A stretch of 64,000 nucleotides of DNA from Thermoleophilaceae bacterium (GTDB lineage: Bacteria > Actinomycetota > Thermoleophilia > Solirubrobacterales > Thermoleophilaceae), in assembly GCA_040901445.1 (NCBI GenBank), contig JBBDYQ010000001.1:145716-209715 (forward strand), read 5' to 3'. The translations under genes were made by a program, and so were the position numbers. Under the pieces are notes generated by a model. That model saw only the letters and a list, made by a program, of their open reading frames with translations, did not search any database and was not told where the DNA came from. The stretch's first letter is position 1; each line of letters starts with the position of its first letter. This document shows, piece after piece, positions 28,514 through 36,687 of this stretch.

Positions 28514-28756
28514 CTAGGAGGCGTCCGCGGAGCTCTTCTCGCGACGCTCGGCGGATGCCTGCTCGTCGGACTCCGCCTTGGTCAGCTCCGGCCGGTCCTC
28601 GTCCTCGTCATCGGAGTCCTTGCCGGTGACGGAGTCCTTGAACTCGCGCATGCCCCTGCCCAGGGACCTGCCGAGGTCGGGCAGGCGCTTGGGCCCGAAG
28701 ATGATCAGGACGATCACGAGAACGATGACTATTTCGAGTGGGCCGATGTTGGGCAT
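28514..28756 (-). CDS. tatA: Twin-arginine translocase subunit TatA/E
   Basis: 80 residues: one N-terminal helix (LEIVIVLVIVLIIFGPKRLPDLGRSLGRGMREFK) with the FGPKRLPDLG hinge, followed by an amphipathic helix and a strongly acidic/basic tail (DSDDEDEDRPE). Forms the protein-conducting assembly with TatC. Cotranscribed with tatC. Confidence 0.95.
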   Translation of the reverse strand: MPNIGPLEIVIVLVIVLIIFGPKRLPDLGRSLGRGMREFKDSVTGKDSDDEDEDRPELTKAESDEQASAERREKSSADAS

Positions 28757-28800
28757 GGCGGTTCCTCAGCGTCTGGTTTCGGATCCGATGGTAGACCGGA

Positions 28801-29370
28801 TCACTTCTCCCGCTCGAAGTTGAGGTAGAAACGGCTGGGCGTGGGCTCCGCCTGACCCTGGTACTTCGACCCCTTCCCGGTGCCATAGGGGTGCTCCACG
28901 GGCCCGTCCATGCGCATGAACGAGAGCTGCCCGATCGGCATGCCGTGATAGATCGTGATCGGGAGGTTGGCCACGTTCGAGAGCTCGAGCGTGAGGTTGC
29001 CTGAGAAGCCCGCGTCCACGAAGCCGGCGGTGGAGTGGATGAGCAGGCCCAGGCGGCCGAGCGAGCTCTTGCCCTCCAGCCGCGCCACGAGGTCGTCGGG
29101 CAGCGTGACGCGCTCGAGTGTCTGACCGAGAACGAACTCCCCCGGGTGCAGGATGAACGCCTCGTCGCCGTTGACCTCCACCAGCTCGGTGAGGTCATCC
29201 ATCGGCTGCCGGACGTCGATGTAGGGGTGGCGCGCGTTGTGGAACACGCGGAACTGCCGGTCCACCCGGACGTCGATGCTCGAGGGCTGGACCAGGCCCG
29301 GGTCATACGGATCGATGACCACCCTCCCGGCCTCGATCTCGCTGCGAATCGTGCGGTCGCTGAGCACCAC
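28801..29370 (-). CDS. dcd: dCTP deaminase (probably dUMP-forming)
   Basis: 189 residues. Converts dCTP to dUTP, or in actinobacterial bifunctional forms to d[21 protein letters not shown] (~19-36), [10 protein letters not shown] (~75), [27 protein letters not shown] (~98-124, with the conserved SSLGR and catalytic Glu) and [11 protein letters not shown] (~141) match the family. Stands alone, divergent from the zinc-ribbon gene at 29452. Confidence 0.95.
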   Translation of the reverse strand: MVLSDRTIRSEIEAGRVVIDPYDPGLVQPSSIDVRVDRQFRVFHNARHPYIDVRQPMDDLTELVEVNGDEAFILHPGEFVLGQTLERVTLPDDLVARLEGKSSLGRLGLLIHSTAGFVDAGFSGNLTLELSNVANLPITIYHGMPIGQLSFMRMDGPVEHPYGTGKGSKYQGQAEPTPSRFYLNFEREK

Positions 29371-29451
29371 GGCCGGCGGAGTCTAGCGCCGGCCCTCCCC
29401 CTCAAGTTCGCCCCCACGATGCCGATACCGGGGGCAGGGAGAGGCATTCCG

Positions 29452-29892
29452 ATGGACAGCACCGACAGCCGAGACCATCACATCAAGCGCATCGTGCTGC
29501 CGAGCGGGAAGACGATCGAGGTCGTCTACTTCTCGGACGAGCTGCCGGACGCGGTCGACCATGCCACCGAGGCCGTCGCCGAGGCCGCCGAGGCGCCCAC
29601 CTCCGGGCTTCACGTCTGCCCCCGCTGCGAGTCCAGCTTCGTGCATCCGACCGAGTGGTCGGAGGCCGGCCAGGAGCGCTGGCGCGTGGCGCTGCGCTGC
29701 CCCAACTGCGAGTGGCACGGATCGGGCGTCTTCAACCAGGAGCTCGTGGACTGGTTCGACGAGCAGCTCGACCACGGCACCGACGCCCTCGTCCGCGACC
29801 TGAAGCGGCTCACGCGGGCGAACATGGAGAGCGAGATCGACCGCTTCGTCGACGCGCTCGCGGCCGACGCCATCCTCCCCGAGGACTTCTGA
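29452..29892 (+). CDS. Zinc-ribbon protein of unknown function
   Basis: 146 residues. After a short N-terminal strand region (IKRIVLPSGKTIEVVYF) and an Ala/Glu-rich linker comes a four-Cys zinc ribbon: CPRC at ~54-57 and CPNC at ~82-85. The C-terminus is helical and charged (DWFDEQLDHGTDALVRDLKRLTRANMESEI). The ATG at 29452 has GGGAGAGG 8 bases upstream; an ATG 11 codons earlier is possible. No enzyme motif is seen. Confidence 0.75.
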   Translation: MDSTDSRDHHIKRIVLPSGKTIEVVYFSDELPDAVDHATEAVAEAAEAPTSGLHVCPRCESSFVHPTEWSEAGQERWRVALRCPNCEWHGSGVFNQELVDWFDEQLDHGTDALVRDLKRLTRANMESEIDRFVDALAADAILPEDF

Positions 29893-29961
29893 CCCGCATT
29901 CTCAGGTTCGAGCGGGCGCCGGGCGGTCAGCCCGTCCCTTCGTCAAAGGAGGCGCGCGGTA

Positions 29962-30960
29962 TCAGGCGTAGCGCGCCACCACCGCGTCGGCCACCAGCTC
30001 CAGTGCCTTTCGCGGGCGGTCCGGGAGGTGCGCGGCCTCCAGCGACGCCTTGGCGGCCGCCACGTGCTCCAGCGCCCTCTCGCGGGCAGTCTCCAGCGCG
30101 CCCGTGGCCGCGATGTGGTCGCACACGCACTTCGCCTCCCCAGGCGTGGTGACCTCGGCGCGGAGGTCCAGCGCGCGCAGCCGCTCGTCGCTGCGGCGGG
30201 CCAGGATCAGCGGGAGCGTGACGGTGCCGTCGAGCAGGTCGGTGCCCCGGTCCTTGCCGGTGCGCGCGGCGGGGCCGGACACGTCGAGCACGTCGTCGAA
30301 GATCTGGAAGGCCAGCCCCACGCCGGCGCCGAAGTCGCCGAGCGCCTCGGCGGCCGGCGGGCCCGGATCGCCGAGGCGGGCGCCGAGCCGGCAGGCGGCC
30401 TCGAACAGGCGGCCGGTCTTGAGCCCGCAGCGCGTCAGGTAGCGCTCCTCGCCCACGTCGGGCGACCATGCGTCCTCGCGCTGCATGAGCTCGCCGCGGG
30501 CCAGCGCCGAGGACGCCTGGGAGAGGTCGCGCACCGCGTCGGGGCTGCCGCCGCGGACGAGCTCCGCGAACGCGCGCGAGAACAGGAGGTCGCCGGTGGC
30601 GGTGGCCGCCCCGCGGCCGTCGCTGGCGAAGACGGTGGGGCGCCCGCGGCGCAGCGGCGCGCGGTCGAGCACGTCGTCGTGCACGAGCGTGGCCATGTGC
30701 AGCAGCTCCACGGCGGCGGCGGCCCCCACCAAGTCGTCGCTCGCGCGATCGCCGGCGCAGAGGAACACGAGCATCGGGCGCAGCCGCTTGCCCCCTGCCG
30801 CCAGCGTGGCGCCCGCGTGGGAGCCGAGCGTGGCGCCGTGACCCCGCGCAACCGCGGCGAGCCGCGTCTCCGTGCGCTCGAGCAGGCCGCCGAGCTCGGG
30901 GCCACCGGCCGCCAGCACCTCGGCGAACCCGGCCGCCGCAGCTCCCGCCTCGGCGCTCAC
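29962..30960 (-). CDS. Polyprenyl diphosphate synthase (menaquinone side chain)
   Basis: 332-residue trans-prenyltransferase that lengthens isoprenoid diphosphates. GGKRLRPMLVFL (~62), first Asp-rich motif HMATLVHDDVLDRAPLRRGRPT (~90-111), GLKTGRLFEAACRLG (~185) and second Asp motif AFQIFDDVLD (~219) are present. The GTG start overlaps the menG stop by four bases. Position after menG and the qcr genes indicates that it makes the heptaprenyl or nonaprenyl tail of menaquinone. Confidence 0.9.
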   Translation of the reverse strand: MSAEAGAAAAGFAEVLAAGGPELGGLLERTETRLAAVARGHGATLGSHAGATLAAGGKRLRPMLVFLCAGDRASDDLVGAAAAVELLHMATLVHDDVLDRAPLRRGRPTVFASDGRGAATATGDLLFSRAFAELVRGGSPDAVRDLSQASSALARGELMQREDAWSPDVGEERYLTRCGLKTGRLFEAACRLGARLGDPGPPAAEALGDFGAGVGLAFQIFDDVLDVSGPAARTGKDRGTDLLDGTVTLPLILARRSDERLRALDLRAEVTTPGEAKCVCDHIAATGALETARERALEHVAAAKASLEAAHLPDRPRKALELVADAVVARYA

Positions 30961-31652
30961 GCCCGTACGGTCCCGGCGTGCAGCGCGATGATGCCGCCCG
31001 CCGTGAGCACCCAGCGTACGTCGTCGAGACCGGCTCGGTGCATGGCGGCGCCGAGCTCCCGCGGGCCTGGGAAGCGGCGCACCGAGCTCGGCAGGTAGTC
31101 GTAGGCGTCGGGGTCGCCGGCCACGCGCCCCAGCAGCGGCACCACGCGGTCGAACCAGACGCGGAAGAACCACGACAGCGGCGGCCGCTGCGGCGTGGTG
31201 ATCTCGAGGATCACCACGCGGCCTCCTGGCCGCACCACGCGCGCCATCTCTGCCAGCCCCCGCTCGAGGTCGGCGAAGTTGCGCGCGCCGAAGCCGACGG
31301 TGGCGGCGTCGAAGCTGCCGTCCTCGTAGGAGAGCTCCAGCGCGTTGCCCCACTCGAACGCCAGCCCGGGGGCCTTGCGCCGCGCGAGCGCCAGCATCTC
31401 CTCGGAGAAGTCCATCCCGACCACCTCCGCCCCGCGCCCGGAAAGCGCCACGGCCAGGTCGCCGGTCCCGGTGGCCACGTCCAGCGCCCGAGAGCCCGGC
31501 CGCACCCGCGCCAGGTCCGCCGCGCGCGAGCGCCAGCGATGGTGCATCCCCGCCGTCATGACGGAGTTCATGAGGTCGTAGACGCGCGCGATGCGGTCGA
31601 ACATCGCCCGCACCTGCTGCTCGGGGAGGGTCCCCGTGCCGGGTGCGTCCAC
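30957..31652 (-). CDS. menG: Demethylmenaquinone methyltransferase (UbiE/MenG)
   Basis: SAM-dependent C-methyltransferase for the last menaquinone step, 231 residues. MFDRIARVYDLMNSVMTAGMHHRWR (~18-42) is the UbiE signature 1, LDVATGTGDLAVAL (~60) is motif I, VGFGARNFADLERGLAEMARVVRPGGRVVILEI (~115-147) is signature 2. The GTG start forms TAGTG with the qcrC stop, so translation is coupled to the bc-complex operon. Confidence 0.93.
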   Translation of the reverse strand: MDAPGTGTLPEQQVRAMFDRIARVYDLMNSVMTAGMHHRWRSRAADLARVRPGSRALDVATGTGDLAVALSGRGAEVVGMDFSEEMLALARRKAPGLAFEWGNALELSYEDGSFDAATVGFGARNFADLERGLAEMARVVRPGGRVVILEITTPQRPPLSWFFRVWFDRVVPLLGRVAGDPDAYDYLPSSVRRFPGPRELGAAMHRAGLDDVRWVLTAGGIIALHAGTVRA

Positions 31653-32362
31653 TACTTCAGGGAGGCGAGGAAGTCCACCAGCTCCTGGAACTTCTCGGGC
31701 TCTTCCTGCTGCAGCGCCGCGTACGACGGCATCGGCGCGGTGGGGTTGACCAGCGTGCGCTCGATGGCCGGCGCGGGCAGGCGCTCGCCGATGCTCGTGA
31801 GCGCGGGCCCGGGCCCGTGGTTGCCGTTCTCGCCGATGTTGTGGCAGGCCAGGCAGCCGGCGGAGGCCGCCACGGCCTTGCCCTCCTCGTACTGCGGCGC
31901 CACTTCCAGATCGATCTCGGTGGGCGAGCCGGCGAGCGCGCCGAGGAGCGTGAGGTAGAGCATGGCGCCGATCACCGTGATGCCCGACAGCGTGGCGATC
32001 GGGCGGCGCATCGGATGGCGTTCCGGCCCCCGGTCGAGGAAGGGGAGCAGGAGGAGCAGCACCATGCAGACAGTGGGGATGCCGACGCTCGCGAGGAACA
32101 CGAGCTCCGGCGGCTTGATGACCCGCAGCAGCTCGAAGAGGAAGAAGAAGTACCACTCGGGACGCGGCGTGTAGGTGGTGGTAGTCGGGTCCGCCTTGGG
32201 CCCGAGCTCGGCGCCGAGGAACAGCGCCATCACGATGATCACCCCGAGCACGATGGCCGCCATCGCCGAGTCCTTCAGGACGGCATAGGGGAAGAACGGC
32301 TTGCCCTTGTTCTTCAGGATCGAGTACTCGCGGAGGTACTGCTCCTTCTGGCGGGCGTCCAC
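31652..32362 (-). CDS. qcrC: Menaquinol:cytochrome c reductase b/c subunit (QcrC)
   Basis: 236 residues that fuse the C-terminal part of cytochrome b (subunit IV-like) to a haem c domain. Three hydrophobic helices (~33-50, ~87-108, ~122-142); the first two flank PEWYFFFLFELLRVIKPPEL (~68-87), which includes the PEWY Qo-site motif. After them comes a c-type haem site CLACH (~167-171) with NIGENGNHGPGPALTSIGERL and a distal Met in PMPSY (~209). This layout is that of Firmicutes-type QcrC, unlike the diheme QcrC of mycobacteria. Two bases separate its start from the qcrB stop. Confidence 0.93.
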   Translation of the reverse strand: MDARQKEQYLREYSILKNKGKPFFPYAVLKDSAMAAIVLGVIIVMALFLGAELGPKADPTTTTYTPRPEWYFFFLFELLRVIKPPELVFLASVGIPTVCMVLLLLLPFLDRGPERHPMRRPIATLSGITVIGAMLYLTLLGALAGSPTEIDLEVAPQYEEGKAVAASAGCLACHNIGENGNHGPGPALTSIGERLPAPAIERTLVNPTAPMPSYAALQQEEPEKFQELVDFLASLK

Positions 32363-32363
32363 G

Positions 32364-33173
32364 CTAGATCTTCTCCTCGGACAGCGCCTTGTCCTTCTCC
32401 GCCTTCAGCCACGGCGGCGCGGTTGTCCCGAGCTTGGCCACGAGATACAGGTGCGCGCCTATCAGCGCCGCGATGAGGCCCGGGATGAGCAGCATGTGGA
32501 GTGAGTAGAAGCGCGCGAGCGTGGTGGCGCCGAACTCCGGCCCGGCGCGCAGGAAGTCCGCGAGATAGGGGCCGACCAGCGGGCCCGACGCGTTGATGTT
32601 CACGCCCACGATCGTGGCCCAGTAGGAGCGCTGGTCGAACGGCAGCAGGTAGCCCGTGAAGCCCATGGCCAGGGTGAGGATCAGCAGCACCACGCCGATC
32701 ACCCAGTTCAGCTCGCGCGGGTACTTGTACGCGCCGAAGAAGAAGGTCCTGCCCATGTGCAGGAAGATCAGGACGACCATCACGGTGGCGCCCCAGCGGT
32801 GCATGCCGCGCACCAGCTCGCCGAGGAAGACGTCGTTGGTGATGTGCTGCACCGACTGGTAGGCCTCGTCGGCCGAGGGCCTGTAGTACATCGCGAGGAA
32901 CACGCCGGTCACGGCCTGCGAGACGAACGCGAACATGGTGGCCGAGCCCAGGGTGTAGAACCAGTTGGTGCCCTTGGGGACCTTGCGGAAGAGGAAGCCG
33001 CGCAGGAACGGGCTCGCGCCGCTGCGCTCGTCCAGCCAGCCGACGGCGGAGGCGCCGGCCTCGGCGGCCTGATCCCCGACGGTCGGCTTGGCGGTGCTGC
33101 CGTTGCCGTTGGCGCCGGGCCGGCCGGGACGCGGGGTGAGGGCGCGCGGGAGCGGAGGCCTGGGGAGCTTCAT
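32364..33173 (-). CDS. qcrB: Cytochrome b6-like subunit (QcrB)
   Basis: 269 residues; split cytochrome b N-terminal part with four core helices. GTNWFYTLGSATMFAFVSQAVTGVFLAMYY, the haem ligands in RGMHRWGATVMVVLIFLHMGRTFFFGAYK (~120-150) and RFYSLHMLLIPGLIAALIGAHLYLV (~220-245), each with paired His 14 residues apart. A Gly/Pro-rich extension (~1-45) precedes them. The ATG overlaps the qcrA stop (ATGA). Confidence 0.95.
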   Translation of the reverse strand: MKLPRPPLPRALTPRPGRPGANGNGSTAKPTVGDQAAEAGASAVGWLDERSGASPFLRGFLFRKVPKGTNWFYTLGSATMFAFVSQAVTGVFLAMYYRPSADEAYQSVQHITNDVFLGELVRGMHRWGATVMVVLIFLHMGRTFFFGAYKYPRELNWVIGVVLLILTLAMGFTGYLLPFDQRSYWATIVGVNINASGPLVGPYLADFLRAGPEFGATTLARFYSLHMLLIPGLIAALIGAHLYLVAKLGTTAPPWLKAEKDKALSEEKI

Positions 33174-33835
33174 GTGCTGGGCCTCGACGGATACAGGTAC
33201 TGCCACAGCCCGTCGAGGTGGTTGGACGGGTCACGCGGGCTGAAGCGGTCGAGCTTGGCGTTGAGCGAGAAGCGCTCGCCCACCATCACGCGGCCGTTCT
33301 CGACCCTCGTGTAGAAGCGGTCGAGCGGGCGGACCGGCGGGCCGCCGGTGACCTCGCCCTCGAATCCGTACACGCCGCCGTGGCACGGGCAGATGAAGCG
33401 CTGCGAGGCCTGCACGTAGCGCACCGGGCAGCCGAGGTGCGCGCAGCGCGTGGAGATGGCCACGTAGGGCAGGTCGTCGTTGGTGGGGTCGTCGCGCTGC
33501 TGATTGAAGCGCCGCACGTAGATGGTCGTCTTCCCGGCCTCGCCCACTTCCGGGACGATGTCGATGACCTTCGAGACGTAGGTGTCGGCGTTGAAGTCGC
33601 TCTCCGCGCCGACGTCCTGGAAGCGCTCCGGGAGCTGGTCCTCGAAGATCGGGCCGAGCGCGAAGCCGAGCGCCGGCAGGCCGAATGCCGCCGACGCCAC
33701 CCCTCCCGCGGCGAGCGCGCCGCCCGTGAACAGGCCGCGCCGCGTGACCGTCTCGCCCTCGAACGCGCCGGGCATGCCGCGGTCGGCGGTGTAGGGCGAC
33801 TTGCGCTTCTTGGGGGGCTTGGGATCTCGGGCCAT
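33170..33835 (-). CDS. qcrA: Rieske iron-sulfur subunit (QcrA), Tat-exported
   Basis: 221 residues. The basic N-terminus and TRRGLFTGGALAAGG (~31-45) form a twin-arginine signal/anchor. The 2Fe-2S site is CAHLGC (~130-135) and CPCHGG (~151-156), both complete with the Cys pair for the disulfide. Takes electrons from menaquinol in the bc complex with QcrB and QcrC. First gene of qcrA-qcrB-qcrC-menG-prenyl synthase; all overlap or nearly so. Confidence 0.95.
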   Translation of the reverse strand: MARDPKPPKKRKSPYTADRGMPGAFEGETVTRRGLFTGGALAAGGVASAAFGLPALGFALGPIFEDQLPERFQDVGAESDFNADTYVSKVIDIVPEVGEAGKTTIYVRRFNQQRDDPTNDDLPYVAISTRCAHLGCPVRYVQASQRFICPCHGGVYGFEGEVTGGPPVRPLDRFYTRVENGRVMVGERFSLNAKLDRFSPRDPSNHLDGLWQYLYPSRPST

Positions 33836-33939
33836 GAGCGTGAGTCGGCGCCGCGCGCGGGCGCGCGATCGGCGCGGAACTCTAGCGTCATGAAGGGTAC
33901 GGGCGCTGGGACACCCGTTCACATCGCAATCGCGCCAAA

Positions 33940-34368
33940 TCAGGCCGGTGAGGCCAGGCGCTGCGCCACCGCGGCGCGAGCTCCGTCCCCCTCGCCCGCG
34001 CCCAGCTTGGCGCCGGCGGCGTCCCAGGCGGCGTCGGCCAGGTCGGGCCTGCCGTCGGCCTGGGCCCAGGCGCAGAGCGAGATGAGGTCCGACAGCTCGG
34101 CCACCGCCGCCACGTCCCCGGCGTCGGCGAGCCGCGCCAGGCCGAGCGCGTAGAGCGTGTCGCCCGCCAAGAGGCGCAGATCGCCGTCCATCCCACTGAA
34201 CGCGCGTGGCTCGCCATAGTGCATGAGATAGCCCTCGTGGACGGCCTCGAGCACGAAGGCGCGGTCGGGGTCGGCCACCTGGTCGAAGCGGCCGGGGCCG
34301 GGATCGAGCCGCGCGTGCGCGGCGAGCGCCGGCTCGGCAGCCTCCGCGACGCGCGCCAGGACGCTCAC
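33940..34368 (-). CDS. Conserved hypothetical protein next to hemL
   Basis: 142 residues, mostly alpha-helical and Ala/Asp-rich: FDQVADPDRAFVLEAVHEGYLMHYG (~28-52), DLRLLAGDTLYALGLARLADAGDVAAVAELSDLISLCAWAQA (~63-104). No catalytic motif is recognised. The GTG start overlaps the hemL stop by four bases (GTGA), so it is coupled to haem synthesis and 104 bp upstream of qcrA. Possibly an assembly or accessory factor. Confidence 0.65.
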   Translation of the reverse strand: MSVLARVAEAAEPALAAHARLDPGPGRFDQVADPDRAFVLEAVHEGYLMHYGEPRAFSGMDGDLRLLAGDTLYALGLARLADAGDVAAVAELSDLISLCAWAQADGRPDLADAAWDAAGAKLGAGEGDGARAAVAQRLASPA

Positions 34369-35609
34369 GTGGAAAGCGCCTCCCGGGCGGCGGCCAGCGT
34401 GCGGTCGACCTCCTCCTCCCCGTGGGCCAGTGACGGGAACCAGGCCTCGAACTGCGATGGCGGGAGGTAGACGCCGCGCGCGAGCATGACGCGCCAGAAG
34501 CGGGCGAAGGCGTCGAGGTCGCAGGCGGCCGCGGCCGCGTAGTCGCGCGGGGGCTCCGGCGCGAAGAAGACGGTGAGCAGGCCGGGCCGCCAGACCACCG
34601 ACACCGGCGCGCCCACCGCCTCGAGGCCGGCGGCGAGGCGCGCGGTGGTGGCCTCGAGGCGCGCGTAGGCACTGCCGTCGAGCAGCCCGAGGGTGGCGAG
34701 GCCGGCGGCGGTGGCCAGCGGGTTGCCCGAGAGCGTGCCGGCCTGGTAGACGTCGCCGGCGGGCGCCACGCGCTCCATCAGCTCGCGGGGGCCCGCGAAG
34801 GCCGCGGCCGGGAGGCCCCCGCCGATGACCTTGCCGAGGATCGTGAGGTCGGGCGTGACACCCTCGCGCTCCTGGGCGCCGCCGCGCGCCACGCGGAAGC
34901 CCGTGATCACCTCGTCGAACACGAGCAGCGCGCCGCTCGCGTGGGCGGCGCCGCGCAGGAAGGGCAGGAAGCCCTCCTCCGGCGGCACCACCCCCATGTT
35001 GCCCGGGTAGGGCTCGCAGACGATGGCCGCGACCTCCCGCTCCGCCAGCGCGCGCTCCACTGCCTCGCGGTCGTTCCAGGGAGCCACGATCGTGTCGGCC
35101 ACCTGCGCGGCCGTGACGCCCGCACTGGCCGGGAGCTGCTGGGTTGCAAGACCTGACCCCGCCTCCGCGAGCAGGCCGTCCACGTGACCGTGGTAGGCGC
35201 CCGCGAACTTGAGGATCGCGTCGCGGCCGGTGGCCGCGCGGGCCAGGCGCAGCGCGCTCATCGACGCCTCGGTCCCCGACGAGGTCATCCGCACCATCTC
35301 CGCCGACGGGATGCGGGCGACCACCTCCTCGGCCAGCTCCACCTCGGCAAGCGTGGGCGCGCCGAAGCTCGTGCCCCGCGCCGCAGCCGCCTGCACGGCC
35401 TCCACCACCTCCGGGTGGGCGTGGCCGGCGATGAGCGGCCCCCAGGAGCAGACCCAGTCGACGTAGGAGTTGCCGTCGACGTCCTCGATCGAGGCGCCCT
35501 GCCCGCCGGCGATGAAGATCGGATCGCGCCCCACCGCCCGCATGGCCCGGACGGGGGAGTTCACACCGCCCGGCAGCAGCGCGACGGCGCGCTCGTACGG
35601 CGTGCTCAC
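34365..35609 (-). CDS. hemL: Glutamate-1-semialdehyde 2,1-aminomutase
   Basis: PLP enzyme that makes 5-aminolevulinate in the C5 haem route. 414 residues. LPGGVNSPVRAM (~12-23), SSGTEASMSALRLARAATGRD (~110-130), KFAGAYHGHVDGLL (~134), FDEVITGFRV (D232 for the pyridine N) and Schiff-base Lys260 in ILGKVIGGG all match. The segment GSGLATQ (151-157) is encoded by a 17-mer shared with the palindromic element at 775-854. Four bp after the Ahb-like gene. Confidence 0.96.
   Translation of the reverse strand: MSTPYERAVALLPGGVNSPVRAMRAVGRDPIFIAGGQGASIEDVDGNSYVDWVCSWGPLIAGHAHPEVVEAVQAAAARGTSFGAPTLAEVELAEEVVARIPSAEMVRMTSSGTEASMSALRLARAATGRDAILKFAGAYHGHVDGLLAEAGSGLATQQLPASAGVTAAQVADTIVAPWNDREAVERALAEREVAAIVCEPYPGNMGVVPPEEGFLPFLRGAAHASGALLVFDEVITGFRVARGGAQEREGVTPDLTILGKVIGGGLPAAAFAGPRELMERVAPAGDVYQAGTLSGNPLATAAGLATLGLLDGSAYARLEATTARLAAGLEAVGAPVSVVWRPGLLTVFFAPEPPRDYAAAAACDLDAFARFWRVMLARGVYLPPSQFEAWFPSLAHGEEEVDRTLAAAREALST
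35144..35160. repeat. 17-nt half-site identical to the palindromic element at 775-854
   Basis: TTGCAAGACCTGACCCC here (encoding part of the hemL GSGLATQ stretch on the minus strand) is identical to 835-851. The reading frame relative to the shared DNA differs between the two genes, so the match is at DNA level, not protein homology. Confidence 0.55.
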
Positions 35610-35613
35610 GGCC

Positions 35614-36687
35614 CTAGATTCGCTCCCGCTCCCAGCTCGCGTGGTCGTCGGTGAAGTAGAGGAGGCGGATCTTCTTGAACTCGGTGGAGGAGTAGAGCGT
35701 GGCGCGCTCGTCCACGCCGGTGTGCTCGGCGATGGCGTCGAGCACGGCGTCGCACTCCTCCTTCGAGCGCCCGTGGGCCATCGTGAAGACCGAGTAGGGC
35801 CAGTCCGCGTAGGTGGGGCGCTGGTAGCAGTGCGAGACGCCGCGGAAGGCCGCCATGCGCGGGCCGAGGTCCATGACCTGGTCCTCGGGCACCTTCCACA
35901 CGCCCATGCCGTTGGCGGAGAAGCCGGCGCGGCGGTGGAAGAGGATCGCCGCCACGCGGCGGAGGATGCGGCGCTCGCGCTGGGACTCGAGCTGCTCCAG
36001 CAGGCGCTCCTGGGTGATGCCGAGCTCGGCCGCGGCGGGCGCGTAGGGCTCGGGGATCACCGGCATGTCGCCCTGCAGCGCGCGGATGAGCGGCACGTCG
36101 AGGTCGTCGAGCTGCGCGGGCTCGGGATCCTTGGGCTCCTCGACCTGCGCGACGGCCGAGAGCGCGTCGGTGCCCCCCTCCATCTCGAGGTTCATGTTGA
36201 TCTTGAAGAGCCGCAGCGTGGGCAGCTGGCGCACGGACTCCGCGCCGGCCTCCGCGGCGAGCGCCTCCAGCGTGCCGTCGAGCCCGAGCTTCGACCCCGG
36301 CTCGGTGGCGATCGTGAACCAGATGTTGAAGTCGTGGTTGCGCAGGTAGTTGTGCGAGACGCCGGGATGCGCGTTGATGATGTCCGCCGCTCGCCACGGG
36401 TTGTCCGGGTCGACCTTGGCCGCCACCAGCATCGACTGGTAGCCCAGCACCCGCGTGTCGAAGATCGGCGTGACCTGGCGGATGATGCGCTCGTCGAGCA
36501 GTCGCTGCACGCGGCGCAGCACCTCGTCCTCCTCGACCCCGGCAAGCTCGGCCACCCGCAGGTACGGGCGCGGCTCCAGCGGGAAGCGCGACTGCATGAG
36601 GTTGAGCAGCTGCCTGTCGAGCTCGTCGAGTGCGATCGCGGCGCCGTCCTTGCGCGCACGCGTCTTCAGTCCGAAGTTGCCAGCCAA
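35614..36687 (-). CDS. Fused siroheme decarboxylase AhbA/AhbB-like (Lrp/AsnC fold)
   Basis: 357 residues with two tandem Lrp/AsnC-like units, each a winged helix plus an alpha-beta domain. The first holds LDELDRQLLNLMQSRFPLEPRPY and SHNYLRNHDFNIWFTIA; the second holds PLIRALQGDMPVIPEPY and SHCYQRPTYADWPYSVFTMAHG. The HNYLR-N-WF and HCYxRP patterns are those of siroheme decarboxylases (AhbA/B, NirD/L/G/H), not amino-acid regulators. It removes the acetate carboxyls of sirohaem giving didecarboxysirohaem, a step to haem or haem d1. A TTG start at 36687, inside hemB, is the best candidate; a CTG at 36669 is the alternative. Lies between hemB and hemL. Confidence 0.85.
   Translation of the reverse strand: MAGNFGLKTRARKDGAAIALDELDRQLLNLMQSRFPLEPRPYLRVAELAGVEEDEVLRRVQRLLDERIIRQVTPIFDTRVLGYQSMLVAAKVDPDNPWRAADIINAHPGVSHNYLRNHDFNIWFTIATEPGSKLGLDGTLEALAAEAGAESVRQLPTLRLFKINMNLEMEGGTDALSAVAQVEEPKDPEPAQLDDLDVPLIRALQGDMPVIPEPYAPAAAELGITQERLLEQLESQRERRILRRVAAILFHRRAGFSANGMGVWKVPEDQVMDLGPRMAAFRGVSHCYQRPTYADWPYSVFTMAHGRSKEECDAVLDAIAEHTGVDERATLYSSTEFKKIRLLYFTDDHASWERERI

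Noticed and set aside
35614..36687. Lrp/AsnC amino-acid regulator
   Set aside because: Two tandem units with HNYLR and HCYxRP motifs and position between haem genes fit siroheme decarboxylase.
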